Origin: Nymphaea colorata
Taxonomy: Eukaryota > Streptophyta > Magnoliopsida > Nymphaeales > Nymphaeaceae
Assembly (NCBI RefSeq): GCF_008831285.2
Contig: NC_045141.1
Location: forward strand, 22,908,742 to 22,972,741
Length of the DNA stretch: 64,000 bases
Direction of reading: 5' to 3'
Of this stretch, positions 23,348-36,418 are shown piece by piece. The position numbers and the translations under genes were made by a program. The notes below the pieces were generated by a model. That model was not told the DNA's origin. It saw nothing but the letters and a program-made list of their open reading frames with translations, and did not search any database. The first letter of the stretch is position 1; every line of letters starts with the position of its first letter.

Positions 23348-26300
23348 ATGGCGTGCCGCGGGTTCTGGGAATGCTTGCTGAAGCTTCTGAATTTCTTGCT
23401 CACCCTGGCTGGGTTGGCCATGGTGGGTTACGGAATCTATTTATTCGTAGAGTGGAAGAGGAGCACCACCGACTTGAATGCTGCAATAAGCGATGGGGTG
23501 CAGACGGCAGTACTTGGTCGACCGTTGCTGATGAGCGTCCCGGTCTCGGCTAGCATCCTTGATGATCTTCCCAAAGCTTGGTATGCGGTTTTTCTCTTCT
23601 ACCCTGATCTAGCGAGTTGGCTTCCACCCTTAGTTTGCTGTTTATCTTGTTGTTCTGTTATGGTTTGGAGAGTTGTTGGTTGTAATGGTTGGTACTGCTT
23701 TTCACTTATGATATTGCGATTCCGCGTGTTATGTCCGGGTGAATTCTCGGAGTTTGGGTTTCCGCGCGATGAGTTTCTATGCAATTTGGCATCTGCGAGA
23801 CGTGGGTTGTGAAGTAATGAATGCGATTCAACAAGTTTAGTGTGTTACTTGGCCTATTTAAGGGTGATTAGTACTGTAGGTGAATCAGATTCTCACTGCG
23901 TTGGCATGCTTTGGAAGGTTTGGCTGCAATTCTTGCTTATTTAGCTGATTGGGCAATCGCCAAATTCCTTTCTTTTCTCATTGTGGGAAGGTGGTCTGAC
24001 TTGAGCTTGATCGAATCACCAACCTTGGCGTTGTTTCATCTGGATATGATCGGCCAATTATAGTTTGAAGTTCAAAAGGGACCTGTTCTTTTCTCCTAGT
24101 TCAGCGCATGTATCATGCTGGTCTTGTTGATTTTCTCACTGTTGTTTGAGGGGCTACAACTTCATAAAATGCAAGCTGCATTACTAATTGTTGGGACATG
24201 GTTGCATTGCAGTTCCACCGCTACTTGGGTGCAACTTAGCAGATTTCCTGGTTATAGTCAGTTATTGTTGTTTCCTATGTCAATCTGGGAGCCACACAGT
24301 AGACTTATGGTTTTTTAATGGGTGGTATGTATTATGGGACATGGTTTTTTATTACAAAAGAAGTTTCGTAAACTTTTTTTTTTCATTATATTTCCAATTT
24401 GGAATTCAGTTTGCAGTTTATAATTAAACAAACATCTTCTAAGGCATAGTACTTCGGGGATGATGCAGCTGCTGGGTGACACATTTTGCCATGTGAATAC
24501 TTGGAATGACTGGTAGAAAAATAACTTATCAGAAACAAATCATTGAAAGGATATGTCTTCAAATAGGAAAATATATTTTTCTTGTCAATGGTGGCTTTAT
24601 TGATTTTTTGGCATACAGAAAGGCATTCCAAAGTGGAAGGCGGTCTGTAAGATACCTTAGAGGTTATAGGGAACAAATTTGTCCTTGGGAAGGGACGTGT
24701 TTCTGTGCCCTAACACATTAATGGCTGTAGTATGTTGCAACCTTAAAACTAAAAGTAATGCAGTTTCATGTGAAAGAACTGCTTCATGGATTAGTTATAC
24801 TTGGTCTTTTCAGAATGTAATTTCCCACTAAGGTTCTATTTTTTCTTCTTTTCAAAGTAATGATTTTATCTTTGACTTTATGCAGAGTCCCAATTTGTCA
24901 TGGTCCATTTTAAATTGATTGTGCATTTGAATACTTTTGGAGAAAAAATATGAACCTATTTTTGTGTCCACTAGATCTGTTGGTCGAGAATTGATATGGT
25001 GAAATTATAGGTTCTTCGTACTTAGCTATATAGGAATATGCCGGACATGTAGGATTCTCCAAAAATATACAAGTGCTTCTTATCTTGGTCCCAATAACCT
25101 GGTTAGTCTTTTGCAATTTGCTACCCAATTTAATACATGTGTGGAGCACCCTAGGTCAGATAACTAGGTTGAGAGTCATGAACCAAAGCTGGCTTTTCCA
25201 ACAAAATCTCTAAAGGTTCTAGTCTGGCCAGTAATCCAGATTTTTTCATGCTTCATTCAAATTCGATTATGCAGGTCAACTTTGGAAAAGTTGCTCCTCC
25301 TTCTGTCAGTTCAGAAGACATATTTGAGCTGGAATTGTGTGTTCGGTGGAGAATCTAGAAATATATCGCTTCTGATGTGGATGAGTTGATCAATGTTGTG
25401 TGCTAATTTGCTTCATTCTAGCACCTAAATCCTTTTCCATTGTGTCCTCAATTTATTGCTTCCATTGTCAGCATAAGTATGTGCAAAAATGGATCAATAA
25501 GCATTGTCATTATCACTTGATTTCATTTAGCAGTTGTCTAGATATATCAATTGTCTTTTGTTCTTTACAGGCAAAGTTTCAGCAAAGTCTTGGTCTGCTT
25601 GGTGCATTGTGGAGGCTGATGTCACACTGTTTATGTTTCTTGCAGGTTTATTCTTTTATTTATTGGCATTGGAGTCATCCTCTTTGTTGTTTCTTGCTTT
25701 GGCTGTATTGGATTAGCGACCAGGCGTGGCTGTTGCCTTTCTTGCGTATCCTTTCTCCTAGCTTAGCCCCTTTGTTTTCTGTCTGGAAAACATAAAAAAA
25801 AATGAGGTTACCTGTTTTTTCTTTGGCTATCATATTTCCTTTCCAGCTTCAGGTCCTTTACAAGTGATTATTGCATGATAAATATCAACCTTGCGGTGTT
25901 ATCTTTGTGTTGATCCTATTACTTTTCTGAAAAAGAAAGAAACAAGTTACAGTATACATGCTCGGAAGGAAAAGCCAAAGGGGTGGAATCCTCTGTTTGT
26001 CATGAGAAGCTGACAGAGAACTAATTTCGTTGTGTTTTAGTTGCACTTCTCTACTTTTTGGATCCATGTTATCAGTTTGAGACTTTGAGTCTTTGAGACC
26101 CTTTTATGTCTTTCTGTTATGGTTGGACTCCTTGTATCCAATATCCAATTTGTTTAGGCAACCATATTCAAAGGCACATCCTCTATTGCTGAAGATTTAT
26201 TAATTGAGTTTAGCCCTGAATCCTAATCTTTGTTTGTTTACACTGCTTCACTTTGGTGAGAATTAGAACGAGGAACTCTGATCACTGCATCAGAAGCCAA

Positions 26301-29300
26301 TTTAAATTTCCATTCAAGTTGCATACCCTGGGCATTGAGAACTACTCATGGATTGAAGAAAAGGTGGGGTGTGGGTGGTGTGGGTGAAGGAGTGGGTGGA
26401 CGAGAGCATGAGGTTGTGGGGCTTAAAGGTAAAGCACATCCAAGTTTCTGTTAGGAATTCAAGTAAATGCCAGCTCAAAAGAAGTCAAAGCCTTTCAATT
26501 TTCAGATTGGTAGAACTTGATATGTTGTACTTCCTCCGGGACTTTGAGGTACCATGGTCTTCACTAGTGACACAGCTTATGTCTGAGCATTTTAGGTGTT
26601 TATTTGATCTTAGATTACACAGTTTCGGAAAAGACAGAAGGTTTTTTTTTTCCCGTCTTGTGCTGGGACTCACTAAGCTCTAACCGTTGCCATTTTATAT
26701 GGATGGCACATTCTTTACATCACTTGAAGAATGTCCCTCCCTTACATGAAGCCATCAAACATTAAAGCTACTGCAGACAAATCGTCCTCAATCCTTGTTT
26801 TTGCATGAAAAAGGGAGGAAGAAAGTCAACACCCTTAGGTGTCTGACTCTTCTTTCTTTTTTTTTTAAACCCTGATGAGGTCATCCAGGTTGAGCGCCAC
26901 CTGGGGCATTCTCTCATAATGATGAGGCCCAGGAGAGCAGAGTTGGCTGTATGTTGCTAGTTTAAACTTGTTGCATGTTTGATTCCAGAGGGAATCAAAC
27001 TCTTGGGGTATAAATATCAAAAACATCTCCAACAAGTTGCGCGATGCTCCTGGTGCTAAAAAGGCATGTGCTAAGTTTCTTATGATGCTTGGCAACTTCA
27101 TCAGTCACAAGTATAATAATTTTATATCCATGGGTGTTTTCTAGCTAGTACTCTTCTTTGGCTTCTTAAAGTGAATGTACTTAACACAAACAGTACTCCA
27201 TACTGGTGCTTCTATTGATCTTGGTGGAGCTTGCATTTGCTGCTTTCATATATTTTGACCACAGTTGGCAAGATGTAAGTGCGATCTATATATTTTTTTT
27301 CTGTTGATACGTTAGTTTTCTCATACATACTAATGTAATAAACTATATGTATAGGTCATTCCAACTGACAGCACTGGAGATTTTGACATGATATATGATT
27401 TTATAGAAGAACACTGGAACATTGCCAAGTGGGTTGCTCTTGGAGTTGTTATCTTGGAGGTATTTTACCCCCTTTTCAAATGAATCTACAAGTGCCTCAG
27501 TTTTGCCTTTGTGAGCTGCATCAGATTCTTTTTCAATTTTTTAAACTCGATAAAAAAGCGTAGGTATCTTTTTGTTAAGAACTGCACTGGCTCGATATCC
27601 AAATTGCATTCTTTATAGCTTTAGAATGTAATCTTCAAAATTCTCATCTGCATTTTTGAAGGAGTAGACAACGGAGGCTTCTTTCAACACCTGTGTGTTT
27701 TCTTTGTTTTTCTTCTAGAAACTTCAAACCATTTGTATGAGCAGATGTGTACACGTGCATGTGTAGGTTTCCCATGTTTATCCTAATGAGTCTTCGTGGT
27801 TAGGGCTCATCCAGTGATGCGAACCCAGCTATGGACCCAAAAATTGAGCTCAATTCCTAGCTAAGAGCCACACTTGGTGGAGTTCTTGTTCTGCTATGCT
27901 GCAGGATGAATTAGTATATCCTCTTCAAAGCCAAAAAAATTAGGCTAAACAATTCAAGTAAGCCAAGACTCTTAGGATGCCAATGGGATGGAGAGAGCTC
28001 TGCCTATAATCCCATGCCCTAATTCATTACCCACAGAAGTTGGGCAAGGAAATATGATAAAATAAACCTCACCCTATAATTGCTTACCGTTTTTGATTGA
28101 CCACCAATTTGCAAGGGTTTTAACTCTCTTTTGGTTGTATTTGTCTCGGCCATTGAAGTGGCTGCTAGCAAACCTTGATGTTATAAAAAAGTTTTCCAAT
28201 TTTCACCGGAACTGCATTAGTAGTTTGGGAGTTATGGACTGATCATGAACAGGAACTAGTAGTGACTGGAAGGCTGTTATGAAGAAATCCTCCAATTTTC
28301 ACCAGAATTGCATGAGGGGTTTGGGAATTAAGGATTAGCTATGAACACACTGACTGGTGACTGGTTTTCACTCATCTGCACTTTTCAGCCCTCATTGCTC
28401 TTAAACAATGGAACTTTTCTCCAGCCTTTTATTGCAGAGAAAGAGAGAGAGAGAGAGAGAGCTGATTTCATTCCATAATGATCTCAGTACAAGCCTTGGC
28501 TGTTTTGTATAGGCTAGTCTCTAACTCTTTACCTAACACACTGACAATCTAACTCACTATTGTCACAACTAAGCAACCATATTGTATAAGACTCCTAGAA
28601 TTCTCCCCTTGACATCCCTAACAAGCAATTAACCACCCAATGACCTTTGACCTTCTTGCTAACTGACCCTTGGCCACCAGTGGGCAAGGCATCTAGCGAG
28701 CTTACTTGGGTAATTGGTCAATGTCACGTCTCATTGGTTGGATCATTGAGATAACTACCATGCTTTCCTATCGTGGTCGGTTGTTCAGTCTTGATAATGC
28801 TCTGTTTTTGGTATCCTCTTCCATGGATTAGTCACCTTGTCCAAGAACTTTAGTTGCCTGGCATGGACTTTGGTAATGCTTGCTATTTCATCCTTGTCTT
28901 TACTCCTCTCAGCCTCTGTTTAGTAGCCACACTTGGCTGTGAACCTCAGCAGCCACATGCCTCAGCTGACAATCAGCTGAGTCATGCTCATAGTGCTGCC
29001 CATGAATGAAGGCCAATCGCTTGCCCATGCCTTTGTTTCTAAGGGTCATAGTCAGTGGGCCTATAAGTGGGGTTCAGTCAGCACACCGTGCTCCACACTA
29101 CTTGTCCGCAAGTGGTCAAGTGTTGCCACAAAAATCAATTTGTTGTAAGGATCTCGAATTGTTCATTTTGGCCTGCACATTGGCTATGTGGGGCACAAAT
29201 TACATCCATTGCTCAACCTAAGGAGCTGCTGTGGGCCTGGGTTTTCCTTCTTGATCGTTTCTGTTATCCAAATGGAAAATATGATAACTTGAAATAGATT

Positions 29301-30727
29301 AGCTTGATAACATTAAATAGATTGGCTGCTGTTTGTTCGTTCAAAAGGTTTTGCTATGATGCCATGCAAACTGTTGTTTATCTTATTCAAAAAGTTGGAT
29401 ATATAAATATATAAATATAAATATAAATATAAATATAAATATAAATATAAATATAAATATACAGACAGACAGACAGACAAATAGATAAATAGATAGATAG
29501 ATAGATAGATAGATAGAGAGGTCATTTGGACCATTATTCCATTCTTTTCTGGCCTCAAATGACCAGGGAATTAGCTAGCTGAACATTGCTGATGCTGAAA
29601 TGAAATATTTAATATTTGATCAAATTGTGTGGGCTGGGGATGGGTGTGAGATCCCATAATACATGGCTATATGAACTGTTCAACCAACAGGAAGAGAGGA
29701 CATCTAGACTGACCTTACATCCATTGTGTTGAATATTTCCCTTGTCACCTTAGATGGCCCCTCCCTCCCCTTCCTCCTACCTCCTCACTCTCTTCTTTTC
29801 CCCCACCTTCTCTCTCTCTGTATTACACAACACACATACACAGGGGCTATAAAATTCCATATGGCCTTCACATTTTATGTGTTCCCATGCAGACGAAGAC
29901 TGATAGTGGAACATATGTGACACTGTGTTACGGGCGTACTACTATTGATATTTTCTCACTCAGCGCACATGGAACGGGCATTTCCCGCCCCTTTGTTATA
30001 CAGTTTAAGGATGAAAATTTAAAACCAGATTCAGTTGCTGAATCTGTTTAGTTCAAGCTTGATATGGACTGGTTCAGTCTGCCTTTAATTTGTGTTGCCT
30101 TTTCCCTATCTGCTTTGTGAATTATCTTAGCTTCAAGTCATTCGTCGCTTCTGTTCCTTGATATTTTGAATGCACAAATTACAGTGCGTGTTCCATCTAA
30201 TAGTTTCCTATGATGCAGGTCCTAACATTTTTATTAGCCCTTGTGGTACGAGCAGTGAACAGTCCACCTGGAGAATATGACAGTGATGACGAGTATATTG
30301 CTCCACGGCCTTGGATGCAGCAACCATTGCTTGGTGGTAGGCCAGGTGTCCCAGCAACTGGAGTTCCTACGCCTGCTGCTCCTGATCAGCGCATTGTGAG
30401 AAATGATGCTTGGAGCGCGAGAATGAGAGAAAAGGTATTGAATTAATGTTTAATTTCTTATTATAGTTGAATTTCATTTTTTTTACTGCTTTGTGAGTCC
30501 TCTGTAATGTAAGCCACACTAAGAGCCTTTTTGATTGGGAGACAATTGTTGACTCAGCAGCAGGTTATTTTAGTTTTTTGAGTTAATGTCTTGACAAGCT
30601 TCTCCTTAATCGATTGTAGTATGGCCTAGACACGGCAGAATTCACATATAACCCCTCGGAATCAAACCGATTGCACCAACAGGCAGCACCACCGACTGAG
30701 GAAAGGAGTCGTTGCATTATAATGTGA
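23348..30727 (+). CDS. TOM2A-like tetraspanin family protein, 6 exons, 280 residues
   Basis: Exons: 23348-23580, 25646-25745, 27194-27274, 27355-27459, 30219-30434, 30620-30727. Phases agree and sum to 281 codons including the stop. The product begins MACRGFWECLLKLLNF and ends RSRCIIM. Four membrane segments are visible: about residues 13-34, 79-100, 112-134 and 155-185. The extracellular loops are short and the classical tetraspanin CCG motif is absent. The cytosolic tail has an acidic YDSDDEY motif, then WSARMREKYGLDT and EFTYNPSES. This matches the plant family that includes Arabidopsis TOM2A and its paralogues. TOM2A is a tonoplast host protein that binds TOM1 and supports tobamovirus replication; the normal role is not well defined. 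The start is the ATG at 23348; the frame upstream of it is open but lies in the 5' UTR. The intron after 27459 is 2.76 kb and repeat-rich. Confidence 0.93.
28191..28375. repeat. Imperfect direct repeat inside tetraspanin intron 4
   Basis: Two adjacent copies of roughly 90 bp share the core CCAATTTTCACC, then GAACTGCAT or GAATTGCAT, then GTTTGGGA. This probably marks an old repeat insertion in the intron. Confidence 0.6.
28437..28462. repeat. (GA)n microsatellite
   Basis: An AG run of about 12 units in the long intron of the tetraspanin gene. Confidence 0.9.
29398..29517. repeat. Compound microsatellite: (AAATAT)n, (CAGA)n, (GATA)n
   Basis: Three consecutive short-unit arrays in tetraspanin intron 4: a hexamer ATAAAT-type array to about 29460, a tetramer CAGA array to about 29480, then a GATA array to about 29517. 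Frames through it are artefacts. Confidence 0.95.
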
Positions 30728-33200
30728 TTACTTGAAGGTTATCTGATTTCTAAATGCCTTCCTGGGCAATCGAAGGTCATGAAGACAGATTTCTGTAGCA
30801 ACTTGTGGGAACACTTTTCGTGTGTAAGATTACATGGAATTGGAGATGTGTACATTCCATTTCGGCCCTTCCTTTTGTACGTCTGCTGTTATCCTTGCCA
30901 GTCATACTTTTTTGAGTAAACTTGGTGATGTTTACTGGAGCGAGATGGTTCTTGATGTGAGTTTTCCATAGCTGAGCTTTCCCATGTGGGACGGCCAGAA
31001 ACAATTAGCCTTGGGCGAAAAGGATAGAAGGAAACTTCTTTCCTTGTAAAACAAACCATTATCACCTTTGACCATCAATCAGGGTGAGAAAATCTTGTAT
31101 TACTGAGAATGTCCCCGCTGCGTCAATGGTTGAGAATGCATTCTTCTTGCTCTCGTTCTTGGATGATAACTCCGTTTAGCTTTTTACTCGGTATGTGTTG
31201 CATTTTCTTTGGTAAAAGGTTGTTGGTAAAAATGTCGTCGTTGTGGTGTTTATCATCTAATGGACATCAGACTCCGCAAGGTACTACTTGTAGATTCGAG
31301 CTTTAGTAAAGATGCAAGGGCAATATTATTCGAAAGTTGGCATCTATTTGGCAATGATTATTTTATTCGTTGTGTTACTGGCGCTTTTTCTTGTGAACTT
31401 TGAGATGTCACGAATACCGAAGGGATCCTTCATAGGTAAATGACCGTTTCTCATGCTCATTACTCAAAAGTTTATTTCACGGGCACCAGTGAAGTTTATA
31501 TGTTTCAATATGATGGAAGGTGAATACACTTTTCTGGATATCTCCTGGTGTAACCTCGCTATGTTTCCCAACTCACAAGTTACTACAGTCTTCCATCACA
31601 TGCGTCACAAAAAGTTCCATTCTTCTCTTGCCAGACTTATCATACCTGGAGGGGGGATAAGAATTTGTAACCTGTGTCATAGCAAGGTCAATGATTCTTA
31701 ATCCATGATTGATGATTTTCAGTCTGCAATTTGGTAATTTTTTTCAAATAAATGTTTTGTAAAAGATTAGGGTCCTCAAGAAACCCGTGGGTCTTCGAGG
31801 GGAGCTTTATTCTACATATATTGATTAATGAAACACATGAGCCACTGTATGAGTGAGGATATTTTCATACATTCTGCCTAAAACTGCTAGTTTCTCAATT
31901 GACATATGCAAGTATGGCTCATAAAGTGCAATATCAGGCGCAACCGTGATGCGTATTATTTCTATCGAATGGAGAACTAGAGAACTTGTTTCTTTGTGAA
32001 ATTATGGCTTCCAAAGATAGCCCGTGAACGGAAATTTAAATTTCTATTGATATAAAATCTTGTGAACCATATTTAATTTTGTTTCGGATGGATTGAGCAC
32101 TGGATGGATTGCTTTGGCTTTGTCAAACTTGACCCATTAATTTTGCTACTTTTCGCAAACAAACGTCAAGTGTTAGTCAGCTATATAGGCCACGGAACTG
32201 TGACAGGAAAACTAATCTTTGTAACATATACATTTGGGTTCCCCAAACCAGTAATGTGGGGAAGAGGAGGGTTTATTTTTCTACTTTACTCAGACCGAAT
32301 CAGATGTGGAAGTCATCAAACACCCGCTAAAGAAAATGTTTTCCCATCAAACAGGAGCAAGCTTTACCCTTTACCAAAAACTGCAATCGAACCATCTGAA
32401 GTGAAGTCAGACGTCTCGATGATAGGCGGAGCAACAAGTCGTCTTGGGCCACTTTCACTTTAAGATTCCGGGATTTGATACATCCTGGATTCACATTAGA
32501 GATTGAAAGTGGATCAGATACCAGATAAGAGGTCTCTCATGTTGCCATCTTCTGTATCAGATTCGGGTCCGATTTCAATATGTACTTAGCTTATCCCGCT
32601 ATTCTGATGACCCCTTCGATCTTCGCAAACCAAACCGAAATTTAATCATGTTCGTGGTCAAAGTATCTGTCTTCTCCTTCAAACAAGACAGACGGGGACC
32701 GTTTCAAACTTCTACTAGTTTACTAAAAGGGCTTTCGAATACAACGTGCCTCATCGGTTATTAAGGAGGAACACACCTACAGGAGAAGGCCCTGTTTGAA
32801 CTTCAAAATCGAAGCCAATTATGAACTAATATAAGGTAGTCGAATTACTCGGTTTCACATATGCAAACTTCAAATAGTTAGCGTGACATGTAGGAGTAAT
32901 TTTCCGATAGTTGCTTCTGCTTTAGTCACACCATCTAGTAAACTTAGGGTCATTTAGACTAAGTTACTGAGAGAAATTGATAATACTATTGAGTTTTGGC
33001 GAGGTTTTTGATCTTCTAGTTAGGTTAATTATTTTTCTTTTTGAAGGGTAATAAAAAAGGGTTCATGTCGATGATTTCATTGTTATTCTATTCCTTTGTT
33101 TTAAGATGCACTTAATTTAACGGAGAGAGTCTATTTAGCTTTATCTGAATCGGTCGAGCTGTGGACATCTCTGATGAAAGGAACGCAGGAACTCAAATGT
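30728..33200. other. Intergenic DNA between the tetraspanin and the GH18 array
   Basis: The first few hundred bases are the tetraspanin 3' UTR and flank. I see no gene in the rest. A 119-codon frame at 32104-32463 has no recognisable similarity. From about 33.2 kb the sequence becomes alignable with the 3' flanks of the later GH18 copies (45.5-46.4 kb and 56.2-57.0 kb), which marks the left edge of the tandem array. Confidence 0.5.
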
Positions 33201-34351
33201 GTTCCATATTAATTTGGGGTCGGAACAAGAAGTCTGTTTTTGAAACTTTTCATGAATAATATTGCTATGGGGAAACTTTGGTTATTAACTCTCTCTAACG
33301 ATGGTGGAGCTATGATTTTTTGGTTCAGGAGCACTCGAGTCATCAGAATCTAGTGCAGGCATATGTAATTTTTGGATTATCGTAGTGTAATTTCATGTCG
33401 TTGTAATGGAAACTTTTTATGAACTGGTATGGGCAGTCACCAACACCAGCACCCATTTATCTCCTCCACTCATTACCAGCTCGTTTCTATCAACTTTATT
33501 TTTACCTCTAGGAGTCCAACACGACCAACTTTAGTTTTTTTCTTCACTTGTATATTGTCTGTTTCTTATGTCAAATTTAAAGTAGCTAAATGAAAAAATG
33601 TAAATATATGCGTGTTTTTGCTACTCCAACATTGTATTAAACACATTTATCCCTCACAAGTGGTGCCTTTCCTTTTTCATATTTTTGATTTGTCAGAGAT
33701 ATGTACAAAATATCCTCGATTTTCTTTTATTCCCTTAAACTAATAAACCTTTTGTTCTTTGCTGTTTTCTGAAGACCCGTCTGCAATTGAGTCTTGATCT
33801 CTTGAAGGCTTGCAGCCGCTATGCAGGGGTAGAGCCATTTGGTTTAAGCAGCATTAGTTATAGATTTAAATTTTTTAAGCACATCAATATGGAAATAAAA
33901 GAAATTACTTTCAGAGTTAATAATAAAAATAATTATTTTTGTGTTTTGACAATTACCCACACGTTCTCCACGAATGCCTCCACCTCTGCCTCCTTGATTC
34001 CCGTCCACTTACCTACCTCTCGAAACCATTCGGTGCAACTATCTGCAAATTTTGAATATACTTTTTTTTTTCTATGTTAAAATCTACATACAATAAACTA
34101 TAAAAAATAATCGAAGCAATTTGTTATGTCATCCTTCATAAATTCTATATACGGGCAGAATCTAATCCTCGTTTCTTAAATCCTTATTATCAAGTTCAGT
34201 AGATAGCGATATTTGTTTAGATCATATGTAACCATATGATTCTTCCACGCATCTTTTATGTTTTTGGATGAGTTATTTGTCGCTCTTTCCCCATCTCCCT
34301 CTCATGTTAGCGTTGAAAAGCACAAAATTTCCTTTGAAACAGAAGAAAGTT

Positions 34352-34380
34352 CAGAAGCATGTAAGCTTCCGCATTTTATT
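34352..34380 (-). promoter_or_regulatory. 3' UTR hairpin and poly(A) signal of GH18 copy 1
   Basis: On the sense strand AATAAA (34375-34380) is followed by a stem of CAGAAGC and GCTTCTG type around a 6-nt loop. This copy has one mismatch in the stem (CGGAAGC). Confidence 0.6.
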
Positions 34381-34431
34381 TAGATAGTAGGCAGTAGGAG
34401 CAGTGCAGAGGCAGAGCAAAGCTTTTCTGCC

Positions 34432-35397
34432 TTAGAAACCAGCACGGGTCCTCATATTGCTACTGGGGTTGACGATGCCATATATGAGGTCACTGTAGGG
34501 TGCACGGTTGCCGTCTTCAAGGAACTTCACGTCCAAGTACCTGTTCCACAGCATTACCCCCTGGAAGTTCTCATGCTGACGCGCGATCTTCAGTGCACCT
34601 GGAAGCTCCCTAGGCGAGATAAAGCCTTTCTCCTTGTGGTCAGGGTTGGCAAGGATCCCCAAGTAGAAGTCCATGTCGCTGAACTCCGTGGCCCAGCTCT
34701 GCACAGACGCCTCAAAGGCTGCGGTGTCCCTTCGATTGTAAGAGCAGGTTTGGTCATAGAAGCGCGGCCACACCTTGCTGAACAGCCCCGTCTTCAGCGC
34801 GTTGTAGAGCGGTATGTCTGCTTGGCCGGCGGAGTGACTGCACCCCTGGGATGCTGTCAGGATCATGTTCTCGTCCAGCTGCTTTAGGTCCTGTGCAAGC
34901 ACGTCCCAATAGGCGCTTGTCGAGGCGTCGTTGACGTAGAAGTCGACGCCATCTAGCTTTACCCTGCCGAGGGGACCGTCGATGCCATTGCCGCTCATGT
35001 AGACGTCGAAGATGTGGGCGGCCAGCTGGTTGGCCTCCTGCGCCGACGCCAGCGTGTACTTGTTCTCGTCCAGCCCTCCAATAGAAAGCAGCACTTTCAC
35101 ACCGAGTTGTTGGCAGGCGTTGATATCCTCCTGAAGGCTCTTACAGCCATCGGTCTCAACGTCGCAGACGGTACCGAAGTCGGGCCTCGGCGTTCGGCCG
35201 TTGCCGAAGTTGGTGAGGAAGGCCAAGCTCACGTGGCTGAAGTGTTTGGTTTCGCATGTGGCCCTGAGATCAGCATTATTCAGGTTTTCCATGTGCGATC
35301 CCCAATAGATGGCCATTTGGTCAGCACGGACATTGATGGTGAGGGTAGTGACCACACAAAGGAGGAGAAGGAAGCAAGGCCAAGAGGAGGAAGCCAT
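34432..35397 (-). CDS. Secreted GH18 chitinase-like protein without catalytic acid, copy 1 (type B)
   Basis: Intronless, 321 residues. The signal peptide is about residues 1-25, with cleavage likely before DQMAIYWG. The protein follows the hevamine (class III chitinase) layout: YWG strand 1, SIGG at 105-108, MLWNR near 282-286 with the conserved Trp. Six cysteines (48, 78, 85, 95, 186, 218) sit at spacings that reproduce hevamine's pairs 20-67, 50-57 and 159-188. The catalytic motif DxxDxDxE reads DGVDFYVN (149-156): the second catalytic Asp is Tyr154 and the proton-donor Glu is Asn156. Chitin hydrolysis is therefore not expected. Non-catalytic plant GH18 relatives include the cereal xylanase inhibitor XIP-I, concanavalin B and narbonin. 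The short extension after the barrel (SSNMRTRAGF) could be a C-terminal sorting peptide, by inference. Type B markers: the MASSSW start, CQQLG after DIN, and the R-R-x-G-F type end. Confidence 0.93.
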   Translation of the reverse strand: MASSSWPCFLLLLCVVTTLTINVRADQMAIYWGSHMENLNNADLRATCETKHFSHVSLAFLTNFGNGRTPRPDFGTVCDVETDGCKSLQEDINACQQLGVKVLLSIGGLDENKYTLASAQEANQLAAHIFDVYMSGNGIDGPLGRVKLDGVDFYVNDASTSAYWDVLAQDLKQLDENMILTASQGCSHSAGQADIPLYNALKTGLFSKVWPRFYDQTCSYNRRDTAAFEASVQSWATEFSDMDFYLGILANPDHKEKGFISPRELPGALKIARQHENFQGVMLWNRYLDVKFLEDGNRAPYSDLIYGIVNPSSNMRTRAGF

Positions 35398-35468
35398 TTT
35401 TTCTCTCTTTCCTCTTCTGTTGGCTCGAGTGGTGGTGATGGTTGAGCAAAGGGAGAATCGGAAGGTCC

Positions 35469-35476
35469 TTATATAG
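35469..35476 (-). promoter_or_regulatory. TATA box of GH18 copy 1
   Basis: CTATATAA on the coding strand, about 75 bp before the ATG. The surrounding block is conserved in all six copies. Confidence 0.75.
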
Positions 35477-35479
35477 TTG

Positions 35480-36418
35480 AACCATGTACTGTTAACTTAC
35501 ACTTTTGAAACTACGAGAAGTAAAAATAGGTGATGGAAAATACTTAGCAGAAATGAAAAGGAAGCGGAAAGAGTTTTCACTTTTCTTGTTTATATTGTCT
35601 CGTGTCTTATCAAACCACAATATCTCGAATTCAACAAATTTCAAATTACTTTTCGAAGGTTGCCTTTCTTTTTCGAACATCGTCGTTCTTTTTCAAGGTA
35701 ACTCAAAGTTAGACAGCAACTTAATAATTTAGCATTATAAGTTAACTTGAGTTAGTATAGAAAAAAAGATGTTTGTTTAAGGAAGAAGAGATTTTTTTCC
35801 CTTATGTTCTTACGAGAGTCACAAAAAATTGTCACCTGATAAAAAGGTTTAAAACAATGAAAATAATGAACCCATTTTTTTTATTTTTTTGAAAATACTT
35901 CAAAACCAATTTTTTGTATTTCTTTTCTCATTATTTTTTGCTTTAAAGTTAAAAAGTAAGTTAAATTATTTCCCTTCATTTAAAAAAAATTGTTGAAATT
36001 TTTGCAAGAATTTCCTCTTTGTTGAAAAAAATGCATGAAAAAACGTTTTTGTTTAAAATCCGTTGGCTGTTTGTAACTATAGTTTTTACCTCAAGGTGCT
36101 GTTGTGTTTGCATGAAACCCAGCACACGCATGTGAGCTTCATGATCTACAGAATGATATAATTTTTACTCTGCAGACTAGATTTCATATGCCCGTTTTGA
36201 TTAATTTTAAAGTTCTTAAAATAAGATCAGTTATGTTTGGTGAAACAACTTTTTTTCTTCAGCTTTCAAGATGATTCTCGCTTCTTAGCAATCCATGCTT
36301 TCATTTTTCTCTCGACAATGATGTAATTTCTAAGTAAAAAGTAAGTAAAAACTAAGTATCTAAGATAAGGATGGATTTCTTTTACAAAACTAAAGAGTCT
36401 CCGTTAAATAATTAGTAT
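35480..36418. other. Gap between copies 1 and 2, promoter-proximal part
   Basis: The first 250 bases are the conserved upstream block, including TCTTATCAAACCACAA near 35606. Beyond this lies AT-rich DNA similar to the same position upstream of copies 3, 4 and 5. No gene is seen. Confidence 0.5.

Noticed and set aside
29313-29558. Tyr/Leu/Ser-repeat open frame on the - strand
   Set aside because: It is a translation of the compound microsatellite.
32104-32463. 119-codon open frame between the tetraspanin and the GH18 array
   Set aside because: No similarity to a known family and no supporting signals.
35014-35445. Long open frames of 140-165 codons on the + strand inside the GH18 genes (also 47010-47504, 51683-52147, 57628-58092)
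   Set aside because: They lie exactly antisense to the GH18 coding sequence, follow its GC-rich third positions, and have no independent conservation or family resemblance. They recur only because the sense genes are near-identical.
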